This document shows positions 1-12,800 of a DNA stretch of 64,000 nucleotides, piece after piece. Numbering within the stretch: position 1 is the stretch's first letter; each line of letters begins with the position of its first letter. The position numbers and the translations under genes were made by a program. Where the stretch lies: assembly GCA_030844895.1 (NCBI GenBank), contig CM061233.1, positions 49,405,453 to 49,469,452 of the forward strand, in the 5' to 3' direction. Under the pieces are notes generated by a model. The model had not been told where the DNA came from and did not search any database. It worked only from the letters and a program-made list of their open reading frames with translations. The DNA is from Ambrosia x helenae (lineage: Eukaryota > Streptophyta > Magnoliopsida > Asterales > Asteraceae).

Positions 1-3000
1 TAAAATATATAATTTCACCCGGTAAGAGCCTAAATAACTTACCAATACTTATTATAGGCTATGTTTAAGGGTAACTTAAAGTTAATTATATGTCCGAAAT
101 AGCTCGTAATAAGAACGCGTAAAAACCCGAAAAACCCTAACCGAACCGATTCGAAACTAACTAAATAATTGCAAGATATTTTTAAAACATAATGTGGGAC
201 CCACAAGGCCTTTTTGGCCAGCCATGAGAGCCTCCATAGCCACCCTAATGTTGGCTAAAGTAAGGCACATTATGAGTATGTTAAGGCATGCTTGAGATAT
301 TTTAATTTTTTAATCATAAAATGCACCTTATAAGCCATGAATTCTTATCATTCTCATCACAAAATAAACTCCAAAACACTTTCCAAATCTGATTTGATGC
401 TGCCGTGACTTTTATATCCTATCCCCACTTCCATTTTCAAGTTAATAACACACAAAAATCACTTCAATCCAACCCTAAATCAAGTGTGTATAAGTGCTTG
501 GAGCATAACCCTTGGAAGACACACATAACCCCTTCATAATCTAGTGTTTTTGTGACTTCCCTAGCCTTGTGCTAGTAGTAAGTTTCTCAAAACTCATCTT
601 GTTTAAGTTTTATTTATTTATGTGCTTAACTTGCAAGTTGTTTTTGGGATGCTTTTAACCAAATGTTGTAAACAAGGTTTTGTGTGTTTTCTAAAAATGA
701 AATGAAATGTTTACAAAGATGATCATAAACATAAGTTTTAGGGTGGTTGGTGATGTTATTTTGTTACAACAATATTGTATGTTCTAGTATTTATTTTTAT
801 TTTTTGAAGTTGTTTTGGATGAAAAACATAAAGTTACACCTAATACACTTAAAAATGGTTTTGATCATTATATTATGACTAATGAAACCATTTGAATATG
901 AAATATTTGTAACAAAATGTAATGAAGCTAAAATCACAAAAATAAAGTTGTAGACTTTAAAAATACAAGTATGAACAAATGGACTCCAAGACTTAAATCA
1001 AACATGTTAGTAGACTTAAAATGACCATAAGAGACTAATAAAAGTGTTGGATGGTGAAAAGAACACTTATTGTAAATTTGGACATGTTAAAGTTTACTAG
1101 TTTTAGTAGAAATTGTCATTTTTATAAGTCTTGGGAATAATATATAACTTTTGTAAAGTTAGAGGTTTGAAAAGTAAATTTGGAAAGTCCATGGGTGTAA
1201 AATGTGATTTTGAAAACTTTATGTTGAAAAATGTAACTTTAGAAAGTAAAAGGTTGAGAATGAAAAGTTATATTTTAAAAGGGCTGCTTTTGTAAAAGTA
1301 AGGAAACTTACACAAATATTTATTTTGTAAGAATGATATTTTTATAAAAAGTATTTTATAAAAATATAAATTTACCATAAGTGTTGGAAAATATAAACAC
1401 TAATATTTTTGTAAGAAAAATGGTAATGTAAACAACTTGTGATGTTTTATATAAAAATAAGCATTTTTACATTTATGGGGATGTAAAAGTGTTGTAAGAA
1501 TTTTTAGGAATAAAACATCCAAGTTAATATATATATTCGAAAGTAGGAAAATGCGTAAACCGGCAAGTAGTATGATTTCCTACAAAAGATATATATAAGT
1601 TAAGAAATCGGGAAAGCGGACATATGTCAATACGACGAGCTATCGGACAAAGTGTAAAATGAACAAAGTGTAAAATGAACAAAGTGTAAAACGAACAAGG
1701 TATAAATCGGACATAAGCGTAAATCGGACGGATAAGTATACGAGTATAACTTCCTACAAGATACGAGTATACGTTATTGCGGCGATTACGATTTAACTAT
1801 TCTAAGTAAGAGAATATGTATATATTTTGTGAACAAAATATATGTAAGGATAATAAAGGGTGAAAAATATACATAAACACTTTCCTAAGTGTTGGAAGTG
1901 AGATGGGAGAATTTGTAAGAAATAAAATAAGTTAAGTATGTTATTATAAGTATATGTATACTTATATGAAAAATAAATACTTAACATAAAATAAATCTCG
2001 TTCGACAAGATCTTTGTATATTTATTTTTATGGGGAAATAAATATATAATAAAAGTGAGTCGAGTCGGAAGATATAACGAAATATTAATACAAGTTAGTA
2101 AATACATATTGATAAATATGTTTAAAGATCATGACGTGTAAGGAAAACGGGCAATGATCGGGGTTTGCGATGACGAAACCAACTAACTTGGAAATTAATA
2201 CCAACGGTTATATTATAAGATTAAGTGAAACTTGTAACGGGATAAATCATCACCAACGGACCTAAGACTAGGGTATATTCCTAATTAAACCGTAAGTATA
2301 AACGTGGTGTCGGGAGTTGGGGAAAGACAACTTGCCAGTAAGACACGCACTTTGAGACCGGTGCCTTATTAAGTTAGGACACATGTAGGTGGTCTCGCAT
2401 TGGACTTGGCAAAGACTATTTTCTGATTACGTGACACGCTTGAGGTGAGTTTTCACGGCCCCTTTTATGTTTTACTGTTTTTAAACTTGGGGGAAAGATA
2501 TGTAAGAAAGGATTAAATGTGCGATAACATGTAAAAGTATGAAATGGTACATAAGATGGGCACATGGGTAACGGTAAAGTCACATGGGACGTGAAGTCTC
2601 CGCAGTTAACTGTAACCATTTATACAAAGGGATGTAGCCGTAGAATATGGGAATAGTACTATTGGTTCTTGACGAGACCCACCCCGGTTGATTAGCGATC
2701 AACACGGAAGGACCACGGGGTGCGACGATATTCTAAATTAGTTGTTACCATGTAAACAACTTGCGGGGCAAAGTAAAATAGTCTGGTTTTGGTTACGGGC
2801 CTATGGGGATTCCATCGGTATTAGGACTTGCAACCCTAATAGCATATGTAGCACATTTCTTATTTCGTTATGCGCACTTATTTACAAATGAATGTTAATT
2901 TATTTGTGTGTCAAAACCTGTGAAACTCACCAATATATTTATATATTGACGTTTTCCCTAACATATCTTTCAGGTAACTAAGAATGTGAAGGCGTGAAAT

Positions 3001-3252
3001 GGCTAGGGCGGGCGAAATAAAGACGAGACGGACTTTTGTTAGGGATTTACTAATATTTCCTATGGGATTGGGAAATAGTTGAAAATCCTTATTTTGTTAA
3101 AAACTACATTTTGGGACGTGTATCTAAACAAAATACTTTCCGCCGTCTAATGAATGTTTATTTTCTAAATTATGTGTTTGTTTAATCTTGGCTATGAAGC
3201 ATTTCTCTTTCGCGTCCACGCCACGTGTTTCCGCCGTTGTCGTGGTGTGACA
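1..3252 (+). repeat. 5' LTR (left-truncated by window) of the Ty3/gypsy element
   Basis: Matches the 3' LTR at a constant offset of 10,151 bases with no net indels. It ends in TGTGACA directly before the primer-binding site. As the 5' LTR it would supply the promoter of the element. A donor-like GTAAGT near 578 and a pyrimidine-rich TTTCAG near 2,973 could bound a leader intron. Confidence 0.93.
1647..1735 (+). repeat. 16-17 bp tandem repeat inside the LTR
   Basis: About five degenerate copies of ACAAAGTGTAAAATGA. The first two are identical and later ones drift toward ACAAGGTATAAATCGG. The same array recurs in the 3' LTR near 11,798-11,886. Short tandem arrays like this are common in plant LTR U3 regions; a role here is not shown. 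Confidence 0.8.
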
Positions 3253-3256
3253 GAAA

Positions 3257-3269
3257 TGGTATCAGAGCC
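3257..3269 (+). other. Primer-binding site complementary to initiator tRNA-Met
   Basis: TGGTATCAGAGCC starts four bases after the 5' LTR end. This is the standard plant primer-binding site for the 3' end of initiator methionine tRNA, which primes minus-strand DNA synthesis. Confidence 0.92.
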
Positions 3270-3528
3270 AAGGTTATAGCGAACTAGTATTTTGAAAAAA
3301 AAAATCTAGACTATAACCGGTTTTTGGTTTGAAAGAGAAAAAAAAATATTTTCTTAAAAACAAACACGAAAAAAATATATTAGAAAAGGAAGTCCCGAAT
3401 CGCCTAGCCAAGCACGCCAAGGGAAGTAACAAAAAGTAGATGGTAAAATTTTGGAAGTATAGATGTTCTTGCTTAAATTAATTAAATATTCATACATATA
3501 TAGTACGGTACTTTTGCCAGGAAAGAAA

Positions 3529-4677
3529 ATGTCTGCTTCTGAAGAATCCGAGTACATGTCCGACTCTGATAGCAGTGTTCAGATCGTGGAGAACGTTCCC
3601 AACGCCCATGTTGTTGTGGTATTGAGTTCGGACGATGAGGTCGAGCCGGACGAGATGATGGTCGACGGTGAGTATGAGGAGGATGAGGATGAGGAGGACC
3701 CTAGTGAGGAGGATGCGATGTCTGAGGCGTCAGTCACTTCCCCACCACTCGTCGCTCCCGCACCCACATTCCCTGTTTACCCTGTCCCTGCTATTCGTAC
3801 CTTCCCTCCGGGATTCTTTGATTCGGTCGCCCCATCTTCTCGTGTTGGGCCATCGGGTCAGGCTGGCCCGAGTGTGCCTGTCGTGTCAGAGGCTCCCATC
3901 GAGCCGATTCCTGCCCCCACTCTCGTGGCTCCTGTCGAGCCTTTTCCTGTTGTTGGTGAGGTGCCGGTAGCGTCTCATGGTGCATTTGTTTCGCATGACG
4001 AGGATGAGCCCATGGAGGGTGATCATCCTGCTGTTATTCTGGTGGGCAGTCCTGCCCGCAGTAGCGAGCTTAGACGCGCTGGGATGCGTGCCCACGCTAC
4101 TGATAGTGATGATGTTCCCAGGGATGTTGTCCCTGCCAGCCCCGAGGTGGAGGCACCACCTCACTCCCCCGTGTTGCCTGTTGTCGACCCAGTTGAGGTC
4201 CCTATTGCTCATGTTATCCCAGTTGTCCCTGCTACCCCTGTGGTTACCAGTGTACCTTTTGAGGCTGGTTCTTCCCAGCCAGCTCCTGTCTTTCCTGGTG
4301 TCCCTGAGATGGTAGGTCCGTCTCAACATGTTAGCTTCTCTCCCGGTCCGCCCCGTGAGGCGGCACGTATGCCTGCTATTGCTGTTTCCTCTTTGCTCGC
4401 TCTTGAGCAAGACTTTTTGACCCTGACAGAGACGTTTTCTTCCACTGTCTCCCACGTTGATGCACAGATGCGGTCCATTTGGGCACGCATCATTGAGACG
4501 AACTCTATGTTGACTCGCGTCGCTGATGATCTACTTCGTGTGGATAGCTTACGTGGTCTTCCTTTTGGTGAGCATATGGATCGCGCCCAGCGGATTTATG
4601 ATCACATTGCTGCCGTGGACGCAACCATTCGGCTTAATGCTCCACAGTACGCTCGTCGGCCTCCTTCCCAGCCTTAG
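3529..4677 (+). CDS. Accessory ORF between 5' LTR and gag; acidic/proline-rich protein of unknown function
   Basis: An intact 382-residue frame read from the ATG that begins MSASEESEYMSD. An in-frame ATG 66 bases upstream, at 3,463, would add 22 residues of unrelated character, so I prefer the internal start. The N terminus is rich in Asp, Glu and Ser, with an almost pure D/E stretch around residues 45-70. The middle (about 80-290) is Pro/Val/Ala-rich and probably disordered. The last ~90 residues look helical. I see no catalytic motif, zinc finger or membrane segment. It lies downstream of the primer-binding site and upstream of gag in the same sense, as additional ORFs of some plant gypsy elements do. 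Strong third-position bias and lack of stops suggest it is coding. I do not recognise a function. Confidence 0.75.
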   Translation: MSASEESEYMSDSDSSVQIVENVPNAHVVVVLSSDDEVEPDEMMVDGEYEEDEDEEDPSEEDAMSEASVTSPPLVAPAPTFPVYPVPAIRTFPPGFFDSVAPSSRVGPSGQAGPSVPVVSEAPIEPIPAPTLVAPVEPFPVVGEVPVASHGAFVSHDEDEPMEGDHPAVILVGSPARSSELRRAGMRAHATDSDDVPRDVVPASPEVEAPPHSPVLPVVDPVEVPIAHVIPVVPATPVVTSVPFEAGSSQPAPVFPGVPEMVGPSQHVSFSPGPPREAARMPAIAVSSLLALEQDFLTLTETFSSTVSHVDAQMRSIWARIIETNSMLTRVADDLLRVDSLRGLPFGEHMDRAQRIYDHIAAVDATIRLNAPQYARRPPSQP

Positions 4678-5140
4678 TCAAGTTTCCAGTTGATGGTGGA
4701 TCGTGGTAGCTGTTAGAGATGGTTGTAGTAGTGATGGATGTTGTATCTTTTGTATTTTACCTAGCTAGACTAGTTATGACTAGCGTAGTATGTTATGATA
4801 TTTTGTTATTTTCAAACGATGTATGTGGGATTAGATATCACCACCTTTTGTTGTATGAACAAATGATGTAATCGTTATTAATGAAAATGAATGAAAATCA
4901 TGATGTATTATGGTAAAATATATTATTGTATTGTGGTTATTTTCCGTTATGGTTGTTATTATTGTTATGATTACAACTATTATTTATTCTTGCCATGTGA
5001 TTCTCATATTCTGATGTGATGATTATTTGGTGATGAGTTACGAATCTTGTGGGATGTTTATTTTATGAGTATGACGTGCATGACAATATTGGTTAAATAT
5101 ATGTCTAATTATTCTTTGATATTTGATATTGAAGTATAAA

Positions 5141-8100
5141 ATGCCGCCTACGACAAGACAAACAACGCAAGACCCATTGCCTACTTCTCAGGCACAACTA
5201 GACCAACTAATTGCTGACAAAATTGCTGCCGCCCTGGCCCAGTTCGAGGCCAACCGCACCGTTCAAAGCGGGGGCTCTGGCGGAACTGGTAGTCGAGGCG
5301 ACAATACTCGCGAAAGATCCACGTCAGGTATATATCATTGAAATGTCGTATATGTTGGGTTACGTCCCAAATTGACTTATCTTATGATGGCATTATTGTG
5401 TAATGTTGCAGAATCTGGCAATCCTGTTCCTTCCTGTACATTCAAAATGTTCCTGGATTGTAAGCCAATCAACTTCAACGGCACTGAAGGATCCGTTGGA
5501 CTTCTGAAATGGTTTGAGAAAACCGAAGCTGTGATTCGTATCAGCAAGTGTACTGATGAGCAAAAAGTCATGTATGCTACAAACCTTTTTCTGGACAACG
5601 CACTGTCTTGGTGGAACAGTCAAGTGCAATCCATGGGCGATGAAGCAGCCTATGCTCTGTCATGGCCTGATTTGAAGGAACTAATGATTAAGGAGTACTG
5701 TCCAGCTAGCGAAATTCAAAAGTTGGAAACTGAATTCTGGAACCTTTCCATGATCGGGGCGGATGTTGCTACCTATACCTCCCGATTCCACGATCTTTCT
5801 CGTTTGGTACCCCGCCTTGTCACTCCTGAGTCAAAGAAAATTGAGAGGTATCTTTATGGTTTGGCCCCTCAAATTCGTGGCATGGTCGCTTCCTCAAAGC
5901 CTGCTACTATGCGCGAAGCAATTGATCTTGCTCTCAGCCTGACAGAGGATGCTATCCGTATTGGCACGTTGTCGAAAAAGGCTATAGGTGGTAATGTTTC
6001 TGATGTAAAAGTTTCTGAGATTAAGAACACCGCGGTAGAAGGTCAGTCTTCTGGTCGTAAAAGAAAGTTTTCGGGAAACAAGAACCACAACTCTTCTGGT
6101 AACAAATCTGGGTCTAATCGAAAAGGTAAAGGTTTTGTTGCCACTACTCAAAATGGTGGTAAAAGACAAAATTCCCAAGGTAATGGTGGTGGAAACCAAA
6201 CTGTTTGCTGGAAGTGCAAAAGGGTTGGTCATAGTGGTGAGAAATGCTATACGGGTACGCCTGTGGTTCCTAGTGACAAGCGTCCGTGCTATGAATGTGG
6301 ATCCACTGACCATTGGAGGAAGAATTGTCCAAAGCTTAGAAATCAAGCCCAAGGAAGAGCCTTTGTTATCGGTGCCGGTGAAGCACGTCAGGATCCCAAT
6401 GTTGTCACCGGTACGTTTCTCCTTAACAATCATTATGCTTCTATTCTATTCGATACCGGAGCCGATTTTAGTTTTGTCTCTATTGATTTTAAACGCTCTC
6501 TTGGTTTAAAGACTAGTAAACTAGAGACACCTTACTCCATAGAATTGGCCAATGGTAAAACTATAGAAACGGATGAAGTAGCGAAAGATTGTAAATTGGG
6601 TCTTTGTGGGCATGAGTTTAGTATTGATCTTTTACCGGTTGTCTTGGGTAGCTTTGACGTCGTTATTGGTATGGATTGGTTGTCAACAAACCGTGCAGTC
6701 GTGGTATGCGATGAAAAGTTAATTCGAATCCCTCTAGTGAACGATGAAGTTCTCTCTATTCAAGGGGAAAGGCGTGGAACGCCCTTGCGAATCATTACTT
6801 GCATGAAAGCCCAGAAGTGCTTGCGGAAAGGCTGTTATGCATTTTTAGCGCATGTTGTTGATAAGAAGTCCAAAGAGCGTAAGCTCGAAGATATTCCCGT
6901 GGTAAGAGATTTTCCTGAAGTTTTCCCTGAAGATTTGCCGGGATTACCGCCTCCCCGGCAAGTTGAGTTTCGTATTGATCTTATTCCTGGAGCTGCTCCC
7001 GTGGCGCGATCAACATATCGGCTAGCTCCCTCCGAAATGCAAGAATTGTCCAACCAGTTGCAAGAATTGTTGGACAAAGGTTTCATTCGACCAAGCTTCT
7101 CACCTTGGGGAGCGCCGGTCTTGTTCGTTAAGAAGAAAGATGGTACGTTTCGCATGTGTATTGACTATCGTGAGTTGAACAAACTTACCATCAAGAATCG
7201 TTATCCCTTGCCTAGAATCGATGATTTGTTCGATCAACTTCAAGGTTCTAGTTATTATTCGAAAATTGACCTAAGGTCCGGGTATCATCAGTTGCGTATT
7301 CAAGAAGAAGATATACCGAAGACTGCATTCCGAACTCGCTACGGTCACTATGAGTTTCTTGTCATGCCTTTTGGACTAACGAACGCCCCTGCTGTCTTCA
7401 TGGATTTGATGAACCGGGTGTGCAAACCTTACTTGGACAAATTCGTGATCGTGTTCATTGATGATATTCTTATTTATTCGCGAACCAAAAAGGAGCATGA
7501 AAATCACCTAAGGTTAATTCTCGAGCTCTTGCGGAATGAAAAGTTGTATGCCAAATTCTCTAAATGTGACTTTTGGATTCGAGAAGTCCACTTTTTGGGC
7601 CATGTTGTTAATGAGAAGGGTATACATGTCGATCCTGCAAAAGTTGAAGCGATTAAAAATTGGGAAGCACCAAAGACCCCTACCGAGGTGCGTCAATTTC
7701 TTGGTCTTGCGGGTTATTATAGAAGATTCATTGAGAATTTTTCTAAGATAGCACAATCGTTGACGATGTTAACCCAAAAGGACAAGAAGTTTGAATGGAC
7801 CGATAAACAAGAGTCAGCCTTCCAATTATTGAAGCAGAAGTTGTGTGATGCTCCTATTCTTTCCCTACCTGAGGGTACGGAAGATTTCGTGGTATACTGT
7901 GATGCTTCGCATCAAGGTTTGGGTTGTGTATTAATGCAACGTGATAAAGTAATCGCTTATGCTTCCAGACAGTTGAAAGTGCATGAGAAAAATTACACGA
8001 CACATGATCTGGAACTTGGTGCCGTGGTTTTTGCACTGAAAATTTGGAGGCATTATCTCTATGGTACCAAATGCACAATTTTCACTGATCACAAGTCTTT

Positions 8101-9832
8101 GCAACATATCTTTGATCAAAAAGAGCTGAACATGAGGCAAAGACGTTGGGTGGAATTGTTAAATGATTATGATTGTGAAATCAAGTACCATCCTGGCAAA
8201 GCAAACGTTGTAGCGGATGCTTTAAGTCGGAAAGAAAGGGCCAAGCCGTTACGTGTTCGTGCATTGGGCTTGACGATCCATACCAATTTGACCGATCGCA
8301 TCCGTGAAGCCCAAAGTAACGCGCTAAAACCTAAAAACGTGAAGAAGGAAAATCTTCGCGGTATGGTTGATTTATTGGTGTCTAAGACGGATGGAACTTT
8401 GTATTTTATGGATCGAGTATGGGTACCCCTGTATGGTGGCCTGCGTGAGTTAGTTTTGGACAAAGCTCACAAGTCAAGGTATTCGATTCATCCTGGCACT
8501 GATAAAATGTTCAAAGATCTAAAGGAATTTTATTGGTGGCCATACTTCAAACGAGACATTGCGGTTTATGTGGCTCGTTGTTTGACATGTTCGAAAGTAA
8601 AAGCCGAGTATCAAAAACCGTCTGGACTGCTCCGACAACCTGAAATTCCTGAATGGAAATGGGAGCAGATTTCTATGGATTTTATTACAAAGTTGCCCAA
8701 AACATCTAGTGGTCACGACACTATTTGGGTAATCGTTGATCGTTTAACGAAATCTGCTCATTTCTTGCCCATTCGTGAAACCGACAGAATGGAGAAATTG
8801 GCTCGTTTGTACATCAAAGAAGTGGTATCTAGGCACGGAGTGCCTGTATCTATTATTTCGGATCGAGATAGCCGATTCACTTCAAGATTTTGGCAATCAC
8901 TGCAACATGCTCTGGGTACTCGCTTAGATATGAGTACAGCATATCACCCTCAAACTGATGGTCAAAGTGAAAGGACTATTCAGACATTGGAGGACATGTT
9001 GCGAGCCTGTGCAGTTGATTTTGGTGGTAACTGGGATTCACATTTGCCTCTGGTTGAATTCTCATATAATAATAGTTATCATTCAAGTATTCAAGCTGCT
9101 CCGTTCGAAGCTCTGTATGGACGTAAGTGTAGATCTCCTTTGTGTTGGGCAGAGGTTGGTGACAAGCAATTAACCGGACCAGAAATTATTCAAGAGACGA
9201 CTGACAAGATCTTTCTAATAAAAGATCGTTTGAAAGCGGCTCGCGACCGACAGAAAAGCTATGCGGATAATAGGCGTAAGCCTTTAGAATTTGAAGTCGG
9301 TGATAAGGTCCTATTGAAGGTTTCACCCTGGAAGGGTGTAGTTCGTTTTGGAAAGCGCGGGAAGCTAAATCCTAGATATGTTGGTCCTTTCGAAATCTTG
9401 GCTAGGATTGGTCCCGTTGCTTATAAGCTCAAGTTGCCTGAAGAGCTTAGTGGAGTCCATGATACCTTCCATGTATCTAATCTGAAAAAGTGTCTCTCGG
9501 ATGAAACTTTGATCACTCCCGCTGATGAGATTCATGTTGACGATAAGCTTCATTTTATCGAAGAACCGATAGAAGTAACGGACTGGAATGTTCAAAAGCT
9601 TAGGCGTAGCAGAATCAAGTTGGTGAAAGTGCGTTGGAACGCAAAGCGTGGACCGGAGTTCACATGGGAAAGGGAAGATCAAATGAAGCAAAAATATCCC
9701 ACCTTGTTTAAGAAAAATGCTCGAAAGAAGGGCTCACGCCGAGTTTCGCGGACGAAACTCCTTAAACAGGGGGAGAATGTGACGTTCGGCAAAATTAAGG
9801 TAAATCCGTACGCAATTAATATATATAATTAA
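5141..9832 (+). CDS. Gag-Pol polyprotein of Ty3/gypsy element, one intron (5328-5411)
   Basis: Joining 5,141-5,327 to 5,412-9,832 gives one 1,535-residue frame from MPPTTRQ to a stop 55 bases inside the 3' LTR. Gag is followed by two CCHC zinc knuckles (about residues 328-341 and 355-368). The aspartic protease DTG is near 410-412. Reverse transcriptase has its FIDD catalytic motif near 744-747. RNase H begins at about 893 (CDASHQG). Integrase has the HHCC zinc-binding block from about 1,089 and the D-D-35-E core at about D1152, D1213 and E1249. A chromodomain-like segment lies near 1,446-1,494 (VKVRWN, EFTWERED). All catalytic residues are present and no stop or frameshift interrupts pol, so this copy could be autonomous. 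Gag and pol share one frame, so no ribosomal frameshift is needed. Confidence 0.93.
5328..5411 (+). other. 84-bp intron in gag
   Basis: The donor is CAG|GTATAT and the acceptor TTGCAG|AATC. The retained sequence contains an in-frame stop. Splicing joins ...TSG to ...AESGNP in phase 1 and restores one open frame across gag. The interval is AT-rich, as plant introns are. Confidence 0.8.
9764..9777 (+). other. Polypurine tract
   Basis: AAACAGGGGGAGAA immediately precedes the TGTGACG start of the 3' LTR. This is the expected plus-strand priming site. It also lies inside the C-terminal coding sequence of the polyprotein. Confidence 0.9.
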
Positions 9833-12800
9833 CTTTTCTAAGCAAGGATTAATATTAATTAAGTATACTAGAGTATTCAGAAAATAGCGGAGTCCAATAG
9901 ATGGCATAGGAATGCCTTAGTTTAATTAGAAATGCGACGGAATCGCATAAGAATAAGCTAGTCCGAAACGGACGTTGGTGATTACCCGGCGATAATTAAA
10001 TAGCCGAAAACGATCCCGAATGCCCGGGAAATAAAATAAAGGGTATTTTTATGAAATATAAAGTGTTTTGGAACCCCAAAACTATAAATGAAAACTCCAA
10101 ATTAAAATCTCCCGGTAGCGAATGAAGTTCGCGTATAGCACCCGATGCGCGTAAAATATATAATTTCACCCGGTAAGAGCCTAAATAACTTACCAATACT
10201 TATTATAGGCTATGTTTAAGGGTAACTTAAAGTTAATTATATGTCCGAAATAGCTCGTAATAAGAATGCGTAAAAACCCGAAAAACCCTAACCGAACCGA
10301 TTCGAAACTAACTAAATAATTGCAAGATATTTTTAAAACATAATGTGGGACCCACAAGGCCTTTTTGGCCAGCCATGAGAGCCTCCATAGCCACCCTAAT
10401 GTTGGCTAAAGTAAGGCACATTATGAGTATGTTAAGGCATGCTTGAGATATTTTAATTTTTTAATCATAAAATGCACCTTATAAGCCATGAATTCTTATC
10501 ATTCTCATCACAAAATAAACTCCAAAACACTTTCCAAATCTGATTTGATGCTGCCGTGACTTTTATATCCTATCCCCACTTCCATTTTCAAGTTAATAAC
10601 ACACAAAAATCACTTCAATCCAACCCTAAATCAAGTGTGTATAAGTGCTTGGAGCATAACCCTTGGAAGACACACATAACCCCTTCATAATCTAGTGTTT
10701 TTGTGACTTCCCTAGCCTTGTGCTAGTAGTAAGTTTCTCAAAACTCATCTTGTTTAAGTTTTATTTATTTATGTGCTTAACTTGCAAGTTGTTTTTGGGA
10801 TGCTTTTAACCAAATGTTGTAAACAAGGTTTTGTGAGTTTTCTAAAAATGAAATGAAATGTTTACAAAGATGATCATAAACATAAGTTTTAGGGTGGTTG
10901 GTGATGTTATTTTGTTACAACAATATTGTATGTTCTAGTATTTATTTTTATTTTTTGAAGTTGTTTTGGATGAAAAACATAAAGTTACACCTAATACACT
11001 TAAAAATGGTTTTGATCATTATATTATGACTAATGAAACCATTTGAATATGAAATATTTGTAACAAAATGTAATGAAGCTAAAATCACAAAAATAAAGTT
11101 GTAGACTTTAAAAATACAAGTATGAACAAATGGACTCCAAGACTTAAATCAAACATGTTAGTAGACTTAAAATGACCATAAGAGACTAATAAAAGTGTTG
11201 GATGGTGAAAAGAACACTTATTGTAAATTTGGACATGTTAAAGTTTACTAGTTTTAGTAGAAATTGTCATTTTTATAAGTCTTGGGAATAATATATAACT
11301 TTTGTAAAGTTAGAGGTTTGAAAAGTAAATTTGGAAAGTCCATGGGTGTAAAATGTGATTTTGAAAACTTTATGTTGAAAAATGTAACTTTAGAAAGTAA
11401 AAGGTTGAGAATGAAAAGTTATATTTTAAAAGGGCTGCTTTTGTAAAAGTAAGGAAACTTACACAAATATTTATTTTGTAAGAATGATATTTTTATAAAA
11501 AGTATTTTATAAAAATATAAATTTACCATAAGTGTTGGAAAATATAAACACTAATATTTTTGTAAGAAAAATGGTAATGTAAACAACTTGTGATGTTTTA
11601 TATAAAAATAAGCATTTTTACATTTATGGGGATGTAAAAGTGTTGTAAGAATTTTTAGGAATAAAACATCCAAGTTAATATATATATTCGAAAGTAGGAA
11701 AATGCGTAAACCGGCAAGTAGTATGATTTCCTACAAAAGATATATATAAGTTAAGAAATCGGGAAAGCGGACATATGTCAATACGACGAGCTATCGGACA
11801 AAGTGTAAAATGAACAAAGTGTAAAATGAACAAAGTGTAAAACGAACAAGGTATAAATCGGACATAAGCGTAAATCGGACGGATAAGTATACGAGTATAA
11901 CTTCCTACAAGATACGAGTATACGTTATTGCGGCGATTACGATTTAACTATTCTAAGTAAGAGAATATGTATATATTTTGTGAACAAAATATATGTAAGG
12001 ATAATAAAGGGTGAAAAATATACATAAACACTTTCCTAAGTGTTGGAAGTGAGATGGGAGAATTTGTAAGAAATAAAATAAGTTAAGTATGTTATTATAA
12101 GTATATGTATACTTATATGAAAAATAAATATTTAACATAAAATAAATCTCGTTCGACAAGATCTTTGTATATTTATTTTTATGGGGAAATAAATATATAA
12201 TAAAAGTGAGTCGAGTCGGAAGATATAACGAAATATTAATACAAGTTAGTAAATACATATTGATAAATATGTTTAAAGATCATGACGTGTAAGGAAAACG
12301 GGCAATGATCGGGGTTTGCGATGACGAAACCAACTAACTTGGAAATTAATACCAACGGTTATATTATAAGATTAAGTAAAACTTGTAACGGGATAAATCA
12401 TCACCAACGGACCTAAGACTAGGGTATATTCCTAATTAAACCGTAAGTATAAACGTGGTGTCGGGAGTTGGGGAAAGACAACTTGCCAGTAAGACACGCA
12501 CTTTGAGACCGGTACCTTATTAAGTTAGGACACATGTAGGTGGTCTCGCATTGGACTTGGCAAAGACTATTTTCTGATTACGTGACACGCTTGAGGTGAG
12601 TTTTCACGGCCCCTTTTATGTTTTACTGTTTTTAAACTTGGGGGAAAGATATGTAAGAAAGGATTAAATGTGCGATAACATGTAAAAGTATGAAATGGTA
12701 CATAAGATGGGCACATGGGTAACGGTAAAGTCACATGGGACGTGAAGTCTCCGCAGTTAACTGTAACCATTTATACAAAGGGATGTAGCCGTAGAATATG

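Noticed and set aside
1647..1735. CRISPR-like array
   Set aside because: Units are directly adjacent with no spacers, within a plant LTR.
1802..2619. Open frames of 60-100 codons in both LTR copies
   Set aside because: AT-rich, low-complexity products, present only because the LTRs are near identical; no coding signature.
3579..4455. Long open frames on the minus strand and in other plus frames over the accessory ORF
   Set aside because: Shadows caused by the GC-rich coding bias of the 382-residue frame; no family resemblance.
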